From positions 1 through 13,875 of the forward strand of contig JAFZPW010000194.1 of NCBI GenBank assembly GCA_017552495.1: a stretch of DNA of 13,875 nt, given 5' to 3'. Positions 7,691-13,875 of this stretch are shown one piece after another. Every line of letters begins with the position of its first letter. Positions within the stretch are counted from its first letter, which is position 1. Origin of the DNA: Clostridia bacterium (lineage in GTDB: Bacteria > Bacillota > Clostridia > Oscillospirales > Butyricicoccaceae). The translations under genes were made by a program, and so were the position numbers. The notes beneath the pieces are model-generated. The model had not been told where the DNA came from. It did not search any database and saw only the letters and a list, made by a program, of their open reading frames with translations.

Positions 7691-8953
7691 ATGATGAAAT
7701 TGAAAAAACAATCAGACGAAAAAGAAATTCTCGTCAGCGACAAACACCTGGGCTTGCGCATTGCCGCCTTTGCCGTGGCTTTTGTGGTGGCGGTAAGCGC
7801 CTTTGCCGTTGGTATTTATCAGATGGTGAAAAAAGAGCCCGGCTACGCGGTCATTACGCCCGCGATTGACAAGGATGCGCCTCGCTATGCCAGCGGAATC
7901 ACGCTGACCTATTATTTTTCCGGCAGCAGCGGCGAAATCAAAGACGCCCAGCGGGAGCTTACCACGCATTACAGCGGCGCGTTGCAGCGCATTTACAAGC
8001 TGCTGGATCCCGTGGAGGAATATCCGGGCTTTGTCAATCTGGCCACCATTAACCATCATCCGGGCAAGGAACTGGAGGTCAGCGAGGAGTTGTTTGCCGT
8101 TTTGACCGACGCGCTTGACAAAACGGCGGAGAATCAGGGCTTTAACCTGTTTGCCGGGCCGCTCAACGCCGAATGGAACAGCATTTTGGGCTCGGAGCAG
8201 GCGGCGGACTTCGATCCGCTGAACGATCCGGAGGAGGCCGCCCGTCTGGCGGCCATCGCGGAGATGACCGCCGACCGGACGTGTGTTTCTCTTACGGTGA
8301 CCGATGCAAACCGCAGGGCTGTCCGGCTTGATCTGTCCGACCGATATACGGCTTTTTCCCAGCAATATGAGCTCACCGGGCCGGTGCTTGATCTGGGACT
8401 GCTGAAAGAGGCATGGATCCTGGATCTTACGGCAGCCGATCTGGAAAAGGGCTTTTATCATTTCGGTTATTTTCAGACTGCCGACGGGCTCGTCCGGGCG
8501 CTTTCCCAGCCGGGCGGCGGCGACAACGTTCTATATGCCTGGATCGAGAACGCGCCTGCAACGGCGGCTTTGGCGCCGATGAAAGAGAACATGGCTTGCA
8601 GCCGGTTCAAGTGCTTTCCGCTGGGCGGCGAGCTCGGCTATTACACCGTGGAAGCCCAGGGACAGGTTCATTACCGCGGGCCCTATTCCCTTGCCGCGCC
8701 CGCGTTTGAAACGCCGCTGGCCGCCTCCTACGCCATGACAGACGGAAGCGCTGTAGAAGCCTGCTATCACAATATCCGTCTGTGGCATCTGGGCGGGATG
8801 GAGGCGATTTTGGCCGCCGTGGCAGAGGAGCGGGACTGCCTTCTGGCGGTGGTCGCGCCCGAAAGCCGGGTGCTTTACGGCAACCGCCTTGCGCTGGCGC
8901 AGATCGAGACATATGCCGGAGCGGGCTTTTCGGTGCGCCCTGCCGGAGAATAG
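7691..8953 (+). CDS. Membrane-anchored degenerate ApbE-like (FAD:protein FMN transferase fold) protein
   Basis: The 420-residue product has a basic N-terminus and one hydrophobic helix at about 22-44, so it is probably anchored with the rest outside the cell. The order of motifs resembles ApbE. An early helix region (LQRIYKLLDPVEE, 98-110) is followed by a segment like the ApbE stretch that ends in GPL...W (SEELFAVLTDALDKTAENQG 131-150, then FAGPLNAEW 154-162). LDLGLLKEAWILDLTAADLE at 233-252 resembles the ApbE DLGGIAKGYAVD block, and a C-terminal AVEACYHNIRLW at 354-365 sits where ApbE has its metal-binding DAxxTA motif. ApbE transfers FMN to Thr residues of partner proteins. Here the Gly-Gly and Asp residues of the key motifs are replaced, so catalysis is doubtful. 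The start (ATG 7691 or 7694) has no convincing SD and no clear promoter between it and the terminator. A hypothetical lipoprotein-like function is the alternative. Confidence 0.6.
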   Translation: MMKLKKQSDEKEILVSDKHLGLRIAAFAVAFVVAVSAFAVGIYQMVKKEPGYAVITPAIDKDAPRYASGITLTYYFSGSSGEIKDAQRELTTHYSGALQRIYKLLDPVEEYPGFVNLATINHHPGKELEVSEELFAVLTDALDKTAENQGFNLFAGPLNAEWNSILGSEQAADFDPLNDPEEAARLAAIAEMTADRTCVSLTVTDANRRAVRLDLSDRYTAFSQQYELTGPVLDLGLLKEAWILDLTAADLEKGFYHFGYFQTADGLVRALSQPGGGDNVLYAWIENAPATAALAPMKENMACSRFKCFPLGGELGYYTVEAQGQVHYRGPYSLAAPAFETPLAASYAMTDGSAVEACYHNIRLWHLGGMEAILAAVAEERDCLLAVVAPESRVLYGNRLALAQIETYAGAGFSVRPAGE

Positions 8954-8969
8954 CACAAATAAAAACGGA

Positions 8970-9004
8970 AACATGCGGAGCAGCCTTGCGCTGCTCCGCA
9001 TGTT
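8970..9004. terminator. Bidirectional terminator between convergent genes
   Basis: A 14-bp perfect stem (8970-8983 with 8991-9004), extendable by one C-G pair, lies between the ApbE-like gene (+) and the scaffold gene (-), 4 bases from the latter's stop codon. Reading leftward, the stem is followed by TCCGTTTTTA, a good T-tract. Reading rightward there is only TGTT followed by mixed sequence. It should therefore work best for the - strand phage pair and less well for the + strand gene. Confidence 0.8.
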
Positions 9005-9007
9005 GCA

Positions 9008-9460
9008 TTACGAGAGTCTTCGGATACCGGGACGGCGGCGGGAGGAATGGCTCGCTGAAAAATCTCGGGGTTCGCCGCCGCCCAGATAAGGGGCAAGCTG
9101 GGCTCGCAGGGCGTGGTGATATTCCCGTTCAAACAGTTCCAGCTTCCGGCGGGTGTCGGCGGGATCTTCGCCCAGCAAAAAGGGGGCGAAGCCGGCGGCG
9201 ATGCCGCGCTCTTCCAGTCCGGTTCGGGCCTCCTCCAGCATCAGACGGCGCAAACGCTCCTGCCTGAGGGCGGCCACCTCCTGCTCCAGGCGGGCCACCT
9301 CGCCTGCATCGGCAGACTCCTGCGGCAGGGCGTCCGGAGCGGCCTGCTGCGGCGCGGGAGCCGCGTCAGAAGGCGCGGCAGGGACAGAAATGGGCGGGCG
9401 TTCGTCCCGCGGGATAACGGGCTCTGCGGGGCAAATCTGCTCCTTCTTTTCTTCTTCCAT
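9008..9460 (-). CDS. Phage capsid scaffolding protein, DUF4355-like
   Basis: The 150-residue product starts with an acidic and then Pro/Ala-rich disordered region (1-52) and a predicted coiled coil at about 54-80. The segment 75-132 (ARTGLEERGIAAGFAPFLLG, then ED, helix, YLGGGEPRD) resembles the DUF4355 / scaffolding family of Siphoviridae. There the pattern is a helix, an E-R-G turn, an F-x-x-x-L-G-E-D motif and a last helix. Scaffolds guide capsid assembly around the portal and are removed before packaging. The last 15 residues are basic and Ser/Arg-rich. ATG 9460 is 3 bases after the portal stop, with AAAGGAG about 8 bases upstream, so the two genes are co-transcribed. No capsid gene follows; the transcript ends at a terminator. 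Confidence 0.7.
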   Translation of the reverse strand: MEEEKKEQICPAEPVIPRDERPPISVPAAPSDAAPAPQQAAPDALPQESADAGEVARLEQEVAALRQERLRRLMLEEARTGLEERGIAAGFAPFLLGEDPADTRRKLELFEREYHHALRAQLAPYLGGGEPRDFSASHSSRRRPGIRRLS

Positions 9461-9463
9461 ATG

Positions 9464-10711
9464 TTACGCTCCTTTCTGTTCGTCGGAAATGCGCTGCTCC
9501 TCGTCCTCCGCGTTTTTCACAAAGGGAAGAAGCTCCAGCTTGGTGCGGCGGGAGACCGTGCCGCCCAGGGCGTTGAGATCGGCGCACAAGCGGCTGAGGT
9601 CCTGCGGCAGATTCTTATAAAACCGGGCGATGCAGGCGCTTTCCAATTCGGCGCCCAGTTTTTCCATGCCCTGATAAAACAGGGCGACCAGGTGATACAG
9701 TCCGCCGGAAAAGCCCTGTTCCTTGGCGGCGCGAGCCTGCTCAATGCCCCACAGTTTGTATTCCAGCGCCACGCCCGAGGTGTTGCCCGCAAAGGCGTTG
9801 TCCTGCAAATTCGGGGTCATGGTGATGGCCAGCATATCCGAAAGCAGCGTTTCCTTCATCAGCGAGATGGTATCGGGGCTGAGATTTTTCACCACAAACT
9901 CGGCTTTTCCGTTTTCCGCCATGCACAGCACGCGGCTGCGGTTGGCCTGCTCGATGTCTTCCCGGGTGGCGCCCATGACGCCGTAAAGGGCGAGAAAGGC
10001 GTTGGCCACGCTCTGCATATCGTCCATGGCGCCCGAAAGGAGCAGATTATAGGCGTCCAGCAGCGAGAGCACCGGCTCAAAATCTCCCGTCCGCTGGGGA
10101 TTGTTGCAGAAGCAAGTGACGGCAAGGCCCGCAAAGGGCAGCGGCCGCGCCGCGCCGAAGGTCAGCTCCCGCCCTGTCATTTCCCAGGGAATGCATTTGC
10201 CCGGCAGATAGAGTTCGCCCTCGGCCCGGTCGCCCCGCTCGGCGCAGACGCGCACGGCGGCGGCGATCTCCTCCCGCACGCCGCGGATGAGAACAAAGGT
10301 TTCCAGCGGCGAAAGACGGGCCAGACGGGGGCCTTTTTCGGTGAGATAGGCCAGCAGATAGCCTTCGCCGCAAACGCTCATATCCCGGGCGGCGGAAAAG
10401 AGCATCTGATTCAGCGAGGCGTCCTCCAGCGCCCGGAGCATCCGTTCCTGCACCCGCTTGCGCTCAAAGGTCAGCGTGGGCGGCAGGCCCATAAAATAGC
10501 CCGTGTGAACGTCAGAGATGTATTTGGCGTAATTGGCCGTGAGCTGGTTGTTGGGACGGCCCTGGGCCACGGGGCCCTTGCGGACGCCCTGCTCGCCCCG
10601 GTAATAAGATGTGAGCATGGCGCGGCGGGGGCGTTCCAGCGCCAGAAACTGCCGCACATGCTCCCGCAGCTCGGCGGGGGAAATGGTTTGCGATTCTGTT
10701 TTGAAGATCAT
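9464..10711 (-). CDS. Phage portal protein, SPP1 gp6-like family
   Basis: The portal forms the ring at the capsid vertex through which DNA enters. The 415-residue product shows the family order: LTANYAKYISDVHTGYFMG 57-75, the CGEGYLLAYL strand 114-123, the core NNPQRTGDFEPVLSLLDAYN 203-222 followed by LLSGAMDDMQSVANAFL, FAGNTSGVALEYKL 307-320, and the C-terminal FYKNLPQDL, then VSRRTKLELLPFV. The order is intact without stop or frameshift, and the length is slightly below the usual 440-500 residues. ATG 10711 is chosen because AAGGAGG sits 7 bases upstream. The scaffold gene follows. The terminase genes expected upstream and the SPP1 gp7-like head protein expected downstream are both absent, and the neighbours are cellular genes. 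The pair is either a prophage relic or a retained, domesticated module. Confidence 0.9.
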   Translation of the reverse strand: MIFKTESQTISPAELREHVRQFLALERPRRAMLTSYYRGEQGVRKGPVAQGRPNNQLTANYAKYISDVHTGYFMGLPPTLTFERKRVQERMLRALEDASLNQMLFSAARDMSVCGEGYLLAYLTEKGPRLARLSPLETFVLIRGVREEIAAAVRVCAERGDRAEGELYLPGKCIPWEMTGRELTFGAARPLPFAGLAVTCFCNNPQRTGDFEPVLSLLDAYNLLLSGAMDDMQSVANAFLALYGVMGATREDIEQANRSRVLCMAENGKAEFVVKNLSPDTISLMKETLLSDMLAITMTPNLQDNAFAGNTSGVALEYKLWGIEQARAAKEQGFSGGLYHLVALFYQGMEKLGAELESACIARFYKNLPQDLSRLCADLNALGGTVSRRTKLELLPFVKNAEDEEQRISDEQKGA

Positions 10712-10759
10712 GGTCTTCCCTCCTTTTGGCCCCAGTAAACGCCTTTTTTTCGGAAATGG

Positions 10760-10804
10760 ACAAGGAAGCGATTCCCGGAAGCGTTCCGGGAATCGCTTCC
10801 TTGT
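10760..10804 (+). terminator. Perfect 21-bp inverted repeat upstream of the portal gene
   Basis: Bases 10760-10780 pair perfectly with 10784-10804 around a GCG loop, one of the strongest hairpins in the window. T-rich sequence (TTGTTTTGTT) follows on the + side only, so it reads as a + strand terminator, yet no + strand gene ends before it. It may block antisense transcription into or from the divergent unit, or lie in the leader of the portal transcript. A weak - strand promoter (TTGTCC at 10763-10758 and TTTACT at 10739-10734, 18-base spacer) overlaps its left edge. Nothing else is recognised in the gap 10712-10852. Confidence 0.55.
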
Positions 10805-10852
10805 TTTGTTCCGCTTCGGCGGGCTATCCTTGCGCCAAAGGAGGGAACGAAT

Positions 10853-11041
10853 GTGAACCATGAGAACATACGGCGCCTGTCCTGCATGATCTGCGGCAGT
10901 CAGCGGCATTTGCTGCGGGAAGGAGGCGTTTGCCTTTGCAGCAGATGCATCGGCGCGATGGGGCGGGCGCTGGCGGAAAAACTGGGCCTTTGCCTGCCGC
11001 CGGAGAAAGAAGACGACACACCGGACCCAAACGGGGGCTGA
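10853..11041 (+). CDS. Small Cys-rich putative zinc-binding protein, possibly Gin/CsfB-like
   Basis: A 62-residue reading frame begins with GTG 10853, preceded by AAAGGAGGG at 10837-10845; an ATG two bases earlier is followed at once by TGA and cannot be used. Two CxxC pairs (C11-x2-C14 and C29-x2-C32, plus C27) with 14 residues between them suggest a zinc knuckle. Size and layout recall Gin/CsfB, the anti-sigma-G factor of endospore formers (CxxC, short loop, CxxC, helix), but the surrounding residues are not a clear match. A helix likely follows at 33-44, then an acidic Pro/Asp tail. It is transcribed away from the phage pair. No function is assigned with confidence. Confidence 0.6.
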   Translation: MNHENIRRLSCMICGSQRHLLREGGVCLCSRCIGAMGRALAEKLGLCLPPEKEDDTPDPNGG

Positions 11042-11077
11042 GCACGGATTTTCCCCCGGGAAAGCACCGATCCCATC

Positions 11078-11106
11078 TTGAAATACCCGCGTGGCTATGC
11101 TATGAT
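11078..11106 (+). promoter_or_regulatory. Sigma-A type promoter with extended -10, for the transketolase operon
   Basis: TTGAAA (11078-11083), a 17-base spacer and TATGAT (11101-11106) form a near-consensus housekeeping promoter. TGC directly before the -10 hexamer makes an extended -10. Transcription should start near 11112-11114, giving a leader of about 40 bases before the transketolase ATG. It is the clearest promoter in the window. Confidence 0.75.
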
Positions 11107-11152
11107 AACAGAAGCAGAATGCTTTGAAACACAAAGGATGGCAGGTGTTATC

Positions 11153-11995
11153 ATGGAAAAAAATAAGGAATTGCGCGTTTTTGCCGAGGAGATCCGCGTA
11201 GAAACACTGAAGGAACTGGCCCATCTGGGCTTTGGCCATGTGGGGGGCTGCATGAGCATCGTGGAGCTGCTGGCCGTCCTCTACGGGAAAGAGATGCGCT
11301 ATGATCCCCAAAATCCCAACTGGGAGGAGCGGGACAAGTTGGTGATGAGCAAGGGCCACGCCGGCCCCGCCGTCTATGCCACGCTGGCGCTTAAGGGCTT
11401 TTTCCCCAAAGAGGCGCTTTTGACTCTGAATCGGGGCGGCACCAGTCTTCCCTCGCACTGCGACCGCAACAAGACCCCCGGCGTGGATATGACCACCGGC
11501 AGTCTGGGACAGGGCATCTCCGCCGCCTGCGGGCTGGCGCTGGGCAACCGGATCCTGGGCCGCAACGACAGCTACGTCTATCTGGTGATGGGCGACGGGG
11601 AATGCGACGAGGGTCAGGTCTGGGAGGGCGCGGCCTTTGCCGCGCATCAGATGCTGGATCATCTCATCGCCTTTGTGGACTGGAACAAGCAGCAGCTTGA
11701 CGGCGCCTGCGAGGATGTTTTGGATCTGGGCGACATGGTGGACAAGTTCACCGCCTTCGGCTGGTTTGTTCAGAAGGTGGACGGCCACAACGTGGATGCT
11801 GTTTTGGCGGCCATCGAAGCGGGCAAGGCGCAGGATCAGAAGCCCGTAATGATTATTCTCGACACCGTAAAGGGCAAGGGCTGCGAGCTTGCGGAACACA
11901 CCTTCCCCTGCCACCATATCAAGTTTACCGCGGAGCAGATCGCTCCCAGCATCGAAAAGGCCCAGGCTGCACTGGAAGCGGCCCGCCGGGCTTAA
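11153..11995 (+). CDS. Transketolase, N-terminal (TPP-binding) subunit
   Basis: Transketolase moves two-carbon ketol units between sugar phosphates in the non-oxidative pentose phosphate pathway. This 280-residue protein corresponds to the N-terminal half of the enzyme. Evidence: HVGG 29-32, the SKGHA segment with His69, GSLGQGIS 116-123, and the TPP/metal motif GDGECDEGQVWEGA 147-160 ending in N178 (WNKQQ). The conserved GKG and HTFPCHHIKF follow at 241-258. Split transketolases are common in Clostridia and archaea; the partner gene follows 15 bases after the stop. ATG 11153 is chosen because AGGTG lies 5 bases upstream and the family starts about here. The in-frame ATG 11138 would add five residues, and still earlier in-frame starts lie upstream of the predicted transcription start. 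Confidence 0.95.
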   Translation: MEKNKELRVFAEEIRVETLKELAHLGFGHVGGCMSIVELLAVLYGKEMRYDPQNPNWEERDKLVMSKGHAGPAVYATLALKGFFPKEALLTLNRGGTSLPSHCDRNKTPGVDMTTGSLGQGISAACGLALGNRILGRNDSYVYLVMGDGECDEGQVWEGAAFAAHQMLDHLIAFVDWNKQQLDGACEDVLDLGDMVDKFTAFGWFVQKVDGHNVDAVLAAIEAGKAQDQKPVMIILDTVKGKGCELAEHTFPCHHIKFTAEQIAPSIEKAQAALEAARRA

Positions 11996-12010
11996 GGGAG
12001 GGGAAACGCC

Positions 12011-12973
12011 ATGTATCAGGTGAAAAAAACGTTTGAAAAGGAAAAGATCGAGATGCGCGCCGCCTATTGCGACACCCTGCGGGAGTTGGCGCGGGAAAAC
12101 GACCGCATCTGCATTTTGGACGCCGATCTGGTGGGCTCCTCCGGCGTAAAGGCCTTTTTTGAGGAATTCCCTGACCGGGCCATCGACTGCGGCATTCAGG
12201 AAAACAACATGATCGGCGTGGCGGCGGGTCTTTCCGCCGCGGGGATGATCCCCTTCGCCCATTCCTTCGGCCCCTTTGCCAGCCGGCGGTGCGTCGATCA
12301 GATCTTCATCTCCTGCGCCTACGCCAAGAACAACGTGCGTATCGTGGGCTCCGACCCCGGCGTTACGGCGGCCTATAACGGCGGCACCCATATGCCCTTT
12401 GAGGATATGGGCACGCTGCTGTCCATCCCCAAGATCACGCTGGTGGAACCCACCGACACCGTGCAGCTCAAGTGGCTCATCCGTGCGCAGGAAAAGGAAT
12501 ACGGCGTCTTTTATATCCGCCTGCTGCGGAAAAACGCCGTAGGCGTGTTTGAAGAGGGCTCTGCTTTTGAATTGGGCAAGTTTGCCCGCCTGCGGGAGGG
12601 CGGGGACGTAGCCATCGTCTGCTCCGGCATTATGGTAGGCGAGGCGCTCAAGGCCGCAGAGGCGCTGGCCGCCGAGGGCATCGAGGCCGCTGTGCTCAAC
12701 GCCTTTACCTGGAAACCCATGGACGAGCAGGCGCTGGCGGAATACGCCAAGACCTGCGGCTGCTTCGTCACCGCTGAAAATCACAATATTCTGGGCGGTC
12801 TGGGCTCCGCTGTGGCAAACAGCCTGAGCCGCATCCGTCCCGTCCCCGTAGAGATGGTGGGCGTGGAGGATTCCTTCGGCGAAGTGGGCACCGAGGACTT
12901 TTTGCGCAAGCGCTTCGATCTGACGACGGAGCATATCGTCCGGGCGGCAAAAGCCGCCATGGCAAGAAAGTGA
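12011..12973 (+). CDS. Transketolase, C-terminal (pyrimidine-binding) subunit
   Basis: This 320-residue protein is the second half of the split transketolase and should pair with the product of the preceding gene. The Pyr domain spans about 10-180 and includes ILDADLVGS 35-43, DCGIQENNM 59-67 with the catalytic Glu64 that activates TPP, and GGTHMPFEDMG 124-134. The transketolase C-terminal domain follows from about 195 to 315 (VAIVCSGIMVGEALKAAEAL; ENHNILGGLGSAVA). The length fits the family. ATG 12011 follows a GGGAGGGG purine run ending 7 bases upstream. The stop is 10 bases before the malic enzyme start, so the three genes form one transcript. Confidence 0.95.
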   Translation: MYQVKKTFEKEKIEMRAAYCDTLRELARENDRICILDADLVGSSGVKAFFEEFPDRAIDCGIQENNMIGVAAGLSAAGMIPFAHSFGPFASRRCVDQIFISCAYAKNNVRIVGSDPGVTAAYNGGTHMPFEDMGTLLSIPKITLVEPTDTVQLKWLIRAQEKEYGVFYIRLLRKNAVGVFEEGSAFELGKFARLREGGDVAIVCSGIMVGEALKAAEALAAEGIEAAVLNAFTWKPMDEQALAEYAKTCGCFVTAENHNILGGLGSAVANSLSRIRPVPVEMVGVEDSFGEVGTEDFLRKRFDLTTEHIVRAAKAAMARK

Positions 12974-12983
12974 GGCGCGCCGC

Positions 12984-13875
12984 ATGGACGTGAAGGAAGA
13001 AGCCCTGCTGGCTCATGAAAACTGGCGAGGCAAGTTGGATATCCGCACCAAATGCCCCATCAGCAACGCCCACGACCTGTCCATCGCCTATACCCCCGGC
13101 GTGGCAGAGCCCTGCCTGAAGATCCGCGACGATGTGGATCTCAGCTACAAATACACCGGCAGAGGAAATCTGGTGGCCGTGGTCACCGACGGCACTGCCG
13201 TTTTGGGCCTGGGAGACATCGGCCCCGAGGCCGGAATGCCGGTGATGGATGGCAAATGCGCCTTGTTCAAGGCATTCGGCGGGGTAGATGCCATCCCGCT
13301 GTGCATCCGCTCAAAAGAGGTGGATGACATTGTAAATACCGTGGCGCTGCTGGCGGGCTCCTTCGGCGGCGTCAATCTGGAGGATATCTCCGCGCCCCGT
13401 TGCTTCGAGATCGAGCGCCGGCTTAAGCAGCGCTGCGACATCCCCATCTTCCACGACGATCAGCACGGCACCGCCGTCATCACCCTGGCGGGCCTGATTA
13501 ACGCGCTGAAGGTGGTGGGCAAAAAAATGGAGGACATCCGCGTCGTCACCTCCGGCGCCGGCGCCGCCGGTACTGCCATCGTCCGCCTGCTCCTTTCGGT
13601 GGGCCTGAAGGATGTGATTTTGTGCGACCGCAAGGGCGCCATTTATCAGGGCCGCCCCGATTTGTCGGCGGAAAAAGCCTCCATCGCCGCCGTTACCAAC
13701 CAAAACCGGCTGGCGGGTGAGCTGAAGGACGTGATCCGCGGCGCCGACGTGTTCATCGGTGTCTCCGCGCCGGGCACCGTCACCACCGAGATGGTGAAGA
13801 CCATGGCGAAGGACGCGATCATCTTCGCCTGCGCGAACCCCACGCCGGAGATCTTCCCGGACGAGGCGAAGGCCG
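12984..13875 (+). CDS. Malic enzyme, NAD(P)-dependent decarboxylating (3' end outside window)
   Basis: Oxidatively decarboxylates malate to pyruvate with reduction of NAD(P). The 297 visible residues are open to the right edge; short bacterial malic enzymes have about 390-410, so roughly 100 are missing. Key sites: YTPGVAEPC 36-44 with the catalytic Tyr36; the VTDGTAVLGLGDIGPEAGMP block 67-86; MDGK 88-91 with the catalytic Lys; metal ligands in FEIE 141-144 and FHDDQHGTA 157-164; the Rossmann loop GAGAAG 191-196; and the later CANPTPEI 283-290. GAGG at 12972-12975 (overlapping the upstream stop) serves ATG 12984. The short form without ACT or phosphotransacetylase extension is suggested at the N-terminus, but the C-terminus cannot be judged. 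Cofactor preference cannot be read from the visible part. Confidence 0.95.
   Translation, partial: MDVKEEALLAHENWRGKLDIRTKCPISNAHDLSIAYTPGVAEPCLKIRDDVDLSYKYTGRGNLVAVVTDGTAVLGLGDIGPEAGMPVMDGKCALFKAFGGVDAIPLCIRSKEVDDIVNTVALLAGSFGGVNLEDISAPRCFEIERRLKQRCDIPIFHDDQHGTAVITLAGLINALKVVGKKMEDIRVVTSGAGAAGTAIVRLLLSVGLKDVILCDRKGAIYQGRPDLSAEKASIAAVTNQNRLAGELKDVIRGADVFIGVSAPGTVTTEMVKTMAKDAIIFACANPTPEIFPDEAKA

Noticed and set aside
9113..10738. + strand open frame of about 540 codons opposite the portal and scaffold genes
   Set aside because: No family-like motifs, no ribosome site, and the opposite strand has a clear portal gene.
11032..11058. Possible hairpin CGGGGG/CCCCCG after the small Cys-rich gene
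   Set aside because: The stem is only 6 bp with a loop of about 15 bases and no T-tract, too weak to call a terminator.
9464..12985. Long - strand open frame running from the portal gene through the complement of both transketolase genes
   Set aside because: Only the part from ATG 10711 leftward matches a protein family and has a ribosome site. The rest is the antisense shadow of the transketolase genes.
1..13875. CRISPR arrays, tRNA or rRNA genes, insertion sequences
   Set aside because: No regularly spaced repeats, cloverleaf sequences, rRNA motifs or transposase genes were seen on either strand.

Overview
The window is a GC-rich bacterial stretch, dense in genes on both strands. Strong Shine-Dalgarno (SD) sites, ATGA-coupled genes and simple hairpin terminators point to a Firmicute. 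The style of the oligopeptide transporter, the SPP1-type phage genes and the split transketolase suggest a Clostridia lineage, possibly an Oscillospiraceae-like anaerobe. That placement is inference; there is no rRNA or other marker gene here.

Bases 1-7682 hold an oligopeptide/dipeptide ABC importer on the + strand: the 3' part of a solute-binding protein gene, a structured intergenic leader, then oppB, oppC, oppD and oppF packed tightly and closed by a strong terminator. Several parts are unusual. The binding-protein ORF carries its domains in C-terminal-then-N-terminal order and lacks the final C-terminal segment. OppB has an insertion of about 270 residues after its first membrane helix. 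OppD has an insertion of about 250 charged, helical residues between Walker A and the Q-loop. Neither ATPase has the cysteine cluster common at the C-terminus of the family.

Bases 7691-8953 encode a membrane-anchored, degenerate ApbE-like (flavin transferase fold) protein, ended by a bidirectional terminator shared with the convergent genes to its right. Bases 9008-10711, on the - strand, encode just two phage morphogenesis proteins: an SPP1 gp6-like portal and a DUF4355-type scaffold. No terminase, gp7-like head protein or capsid lies next to them. A perfect 21-bp hairpin and a small divergent Cys-rich protein (10853-11041, +) sit just upstream.

Bases 11078-13875 hold a metabolic operon on the + strand with a near-consensus extended -10 promoter. 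It encodes the two halves of a split transketolase and, 10 bases later, an NAD(P)-dependent decarboxylating malic enzyme that runs off the right edge. The transketolase halves together form one TPP enzyme of the non-oxidative pentose phosphate pathway; the malic enzyme supplies pyruvate and reduced cofactor. The most interesting objects are the isolated portal-scaffold pair, the OppD insertion and the permuted binding protein.
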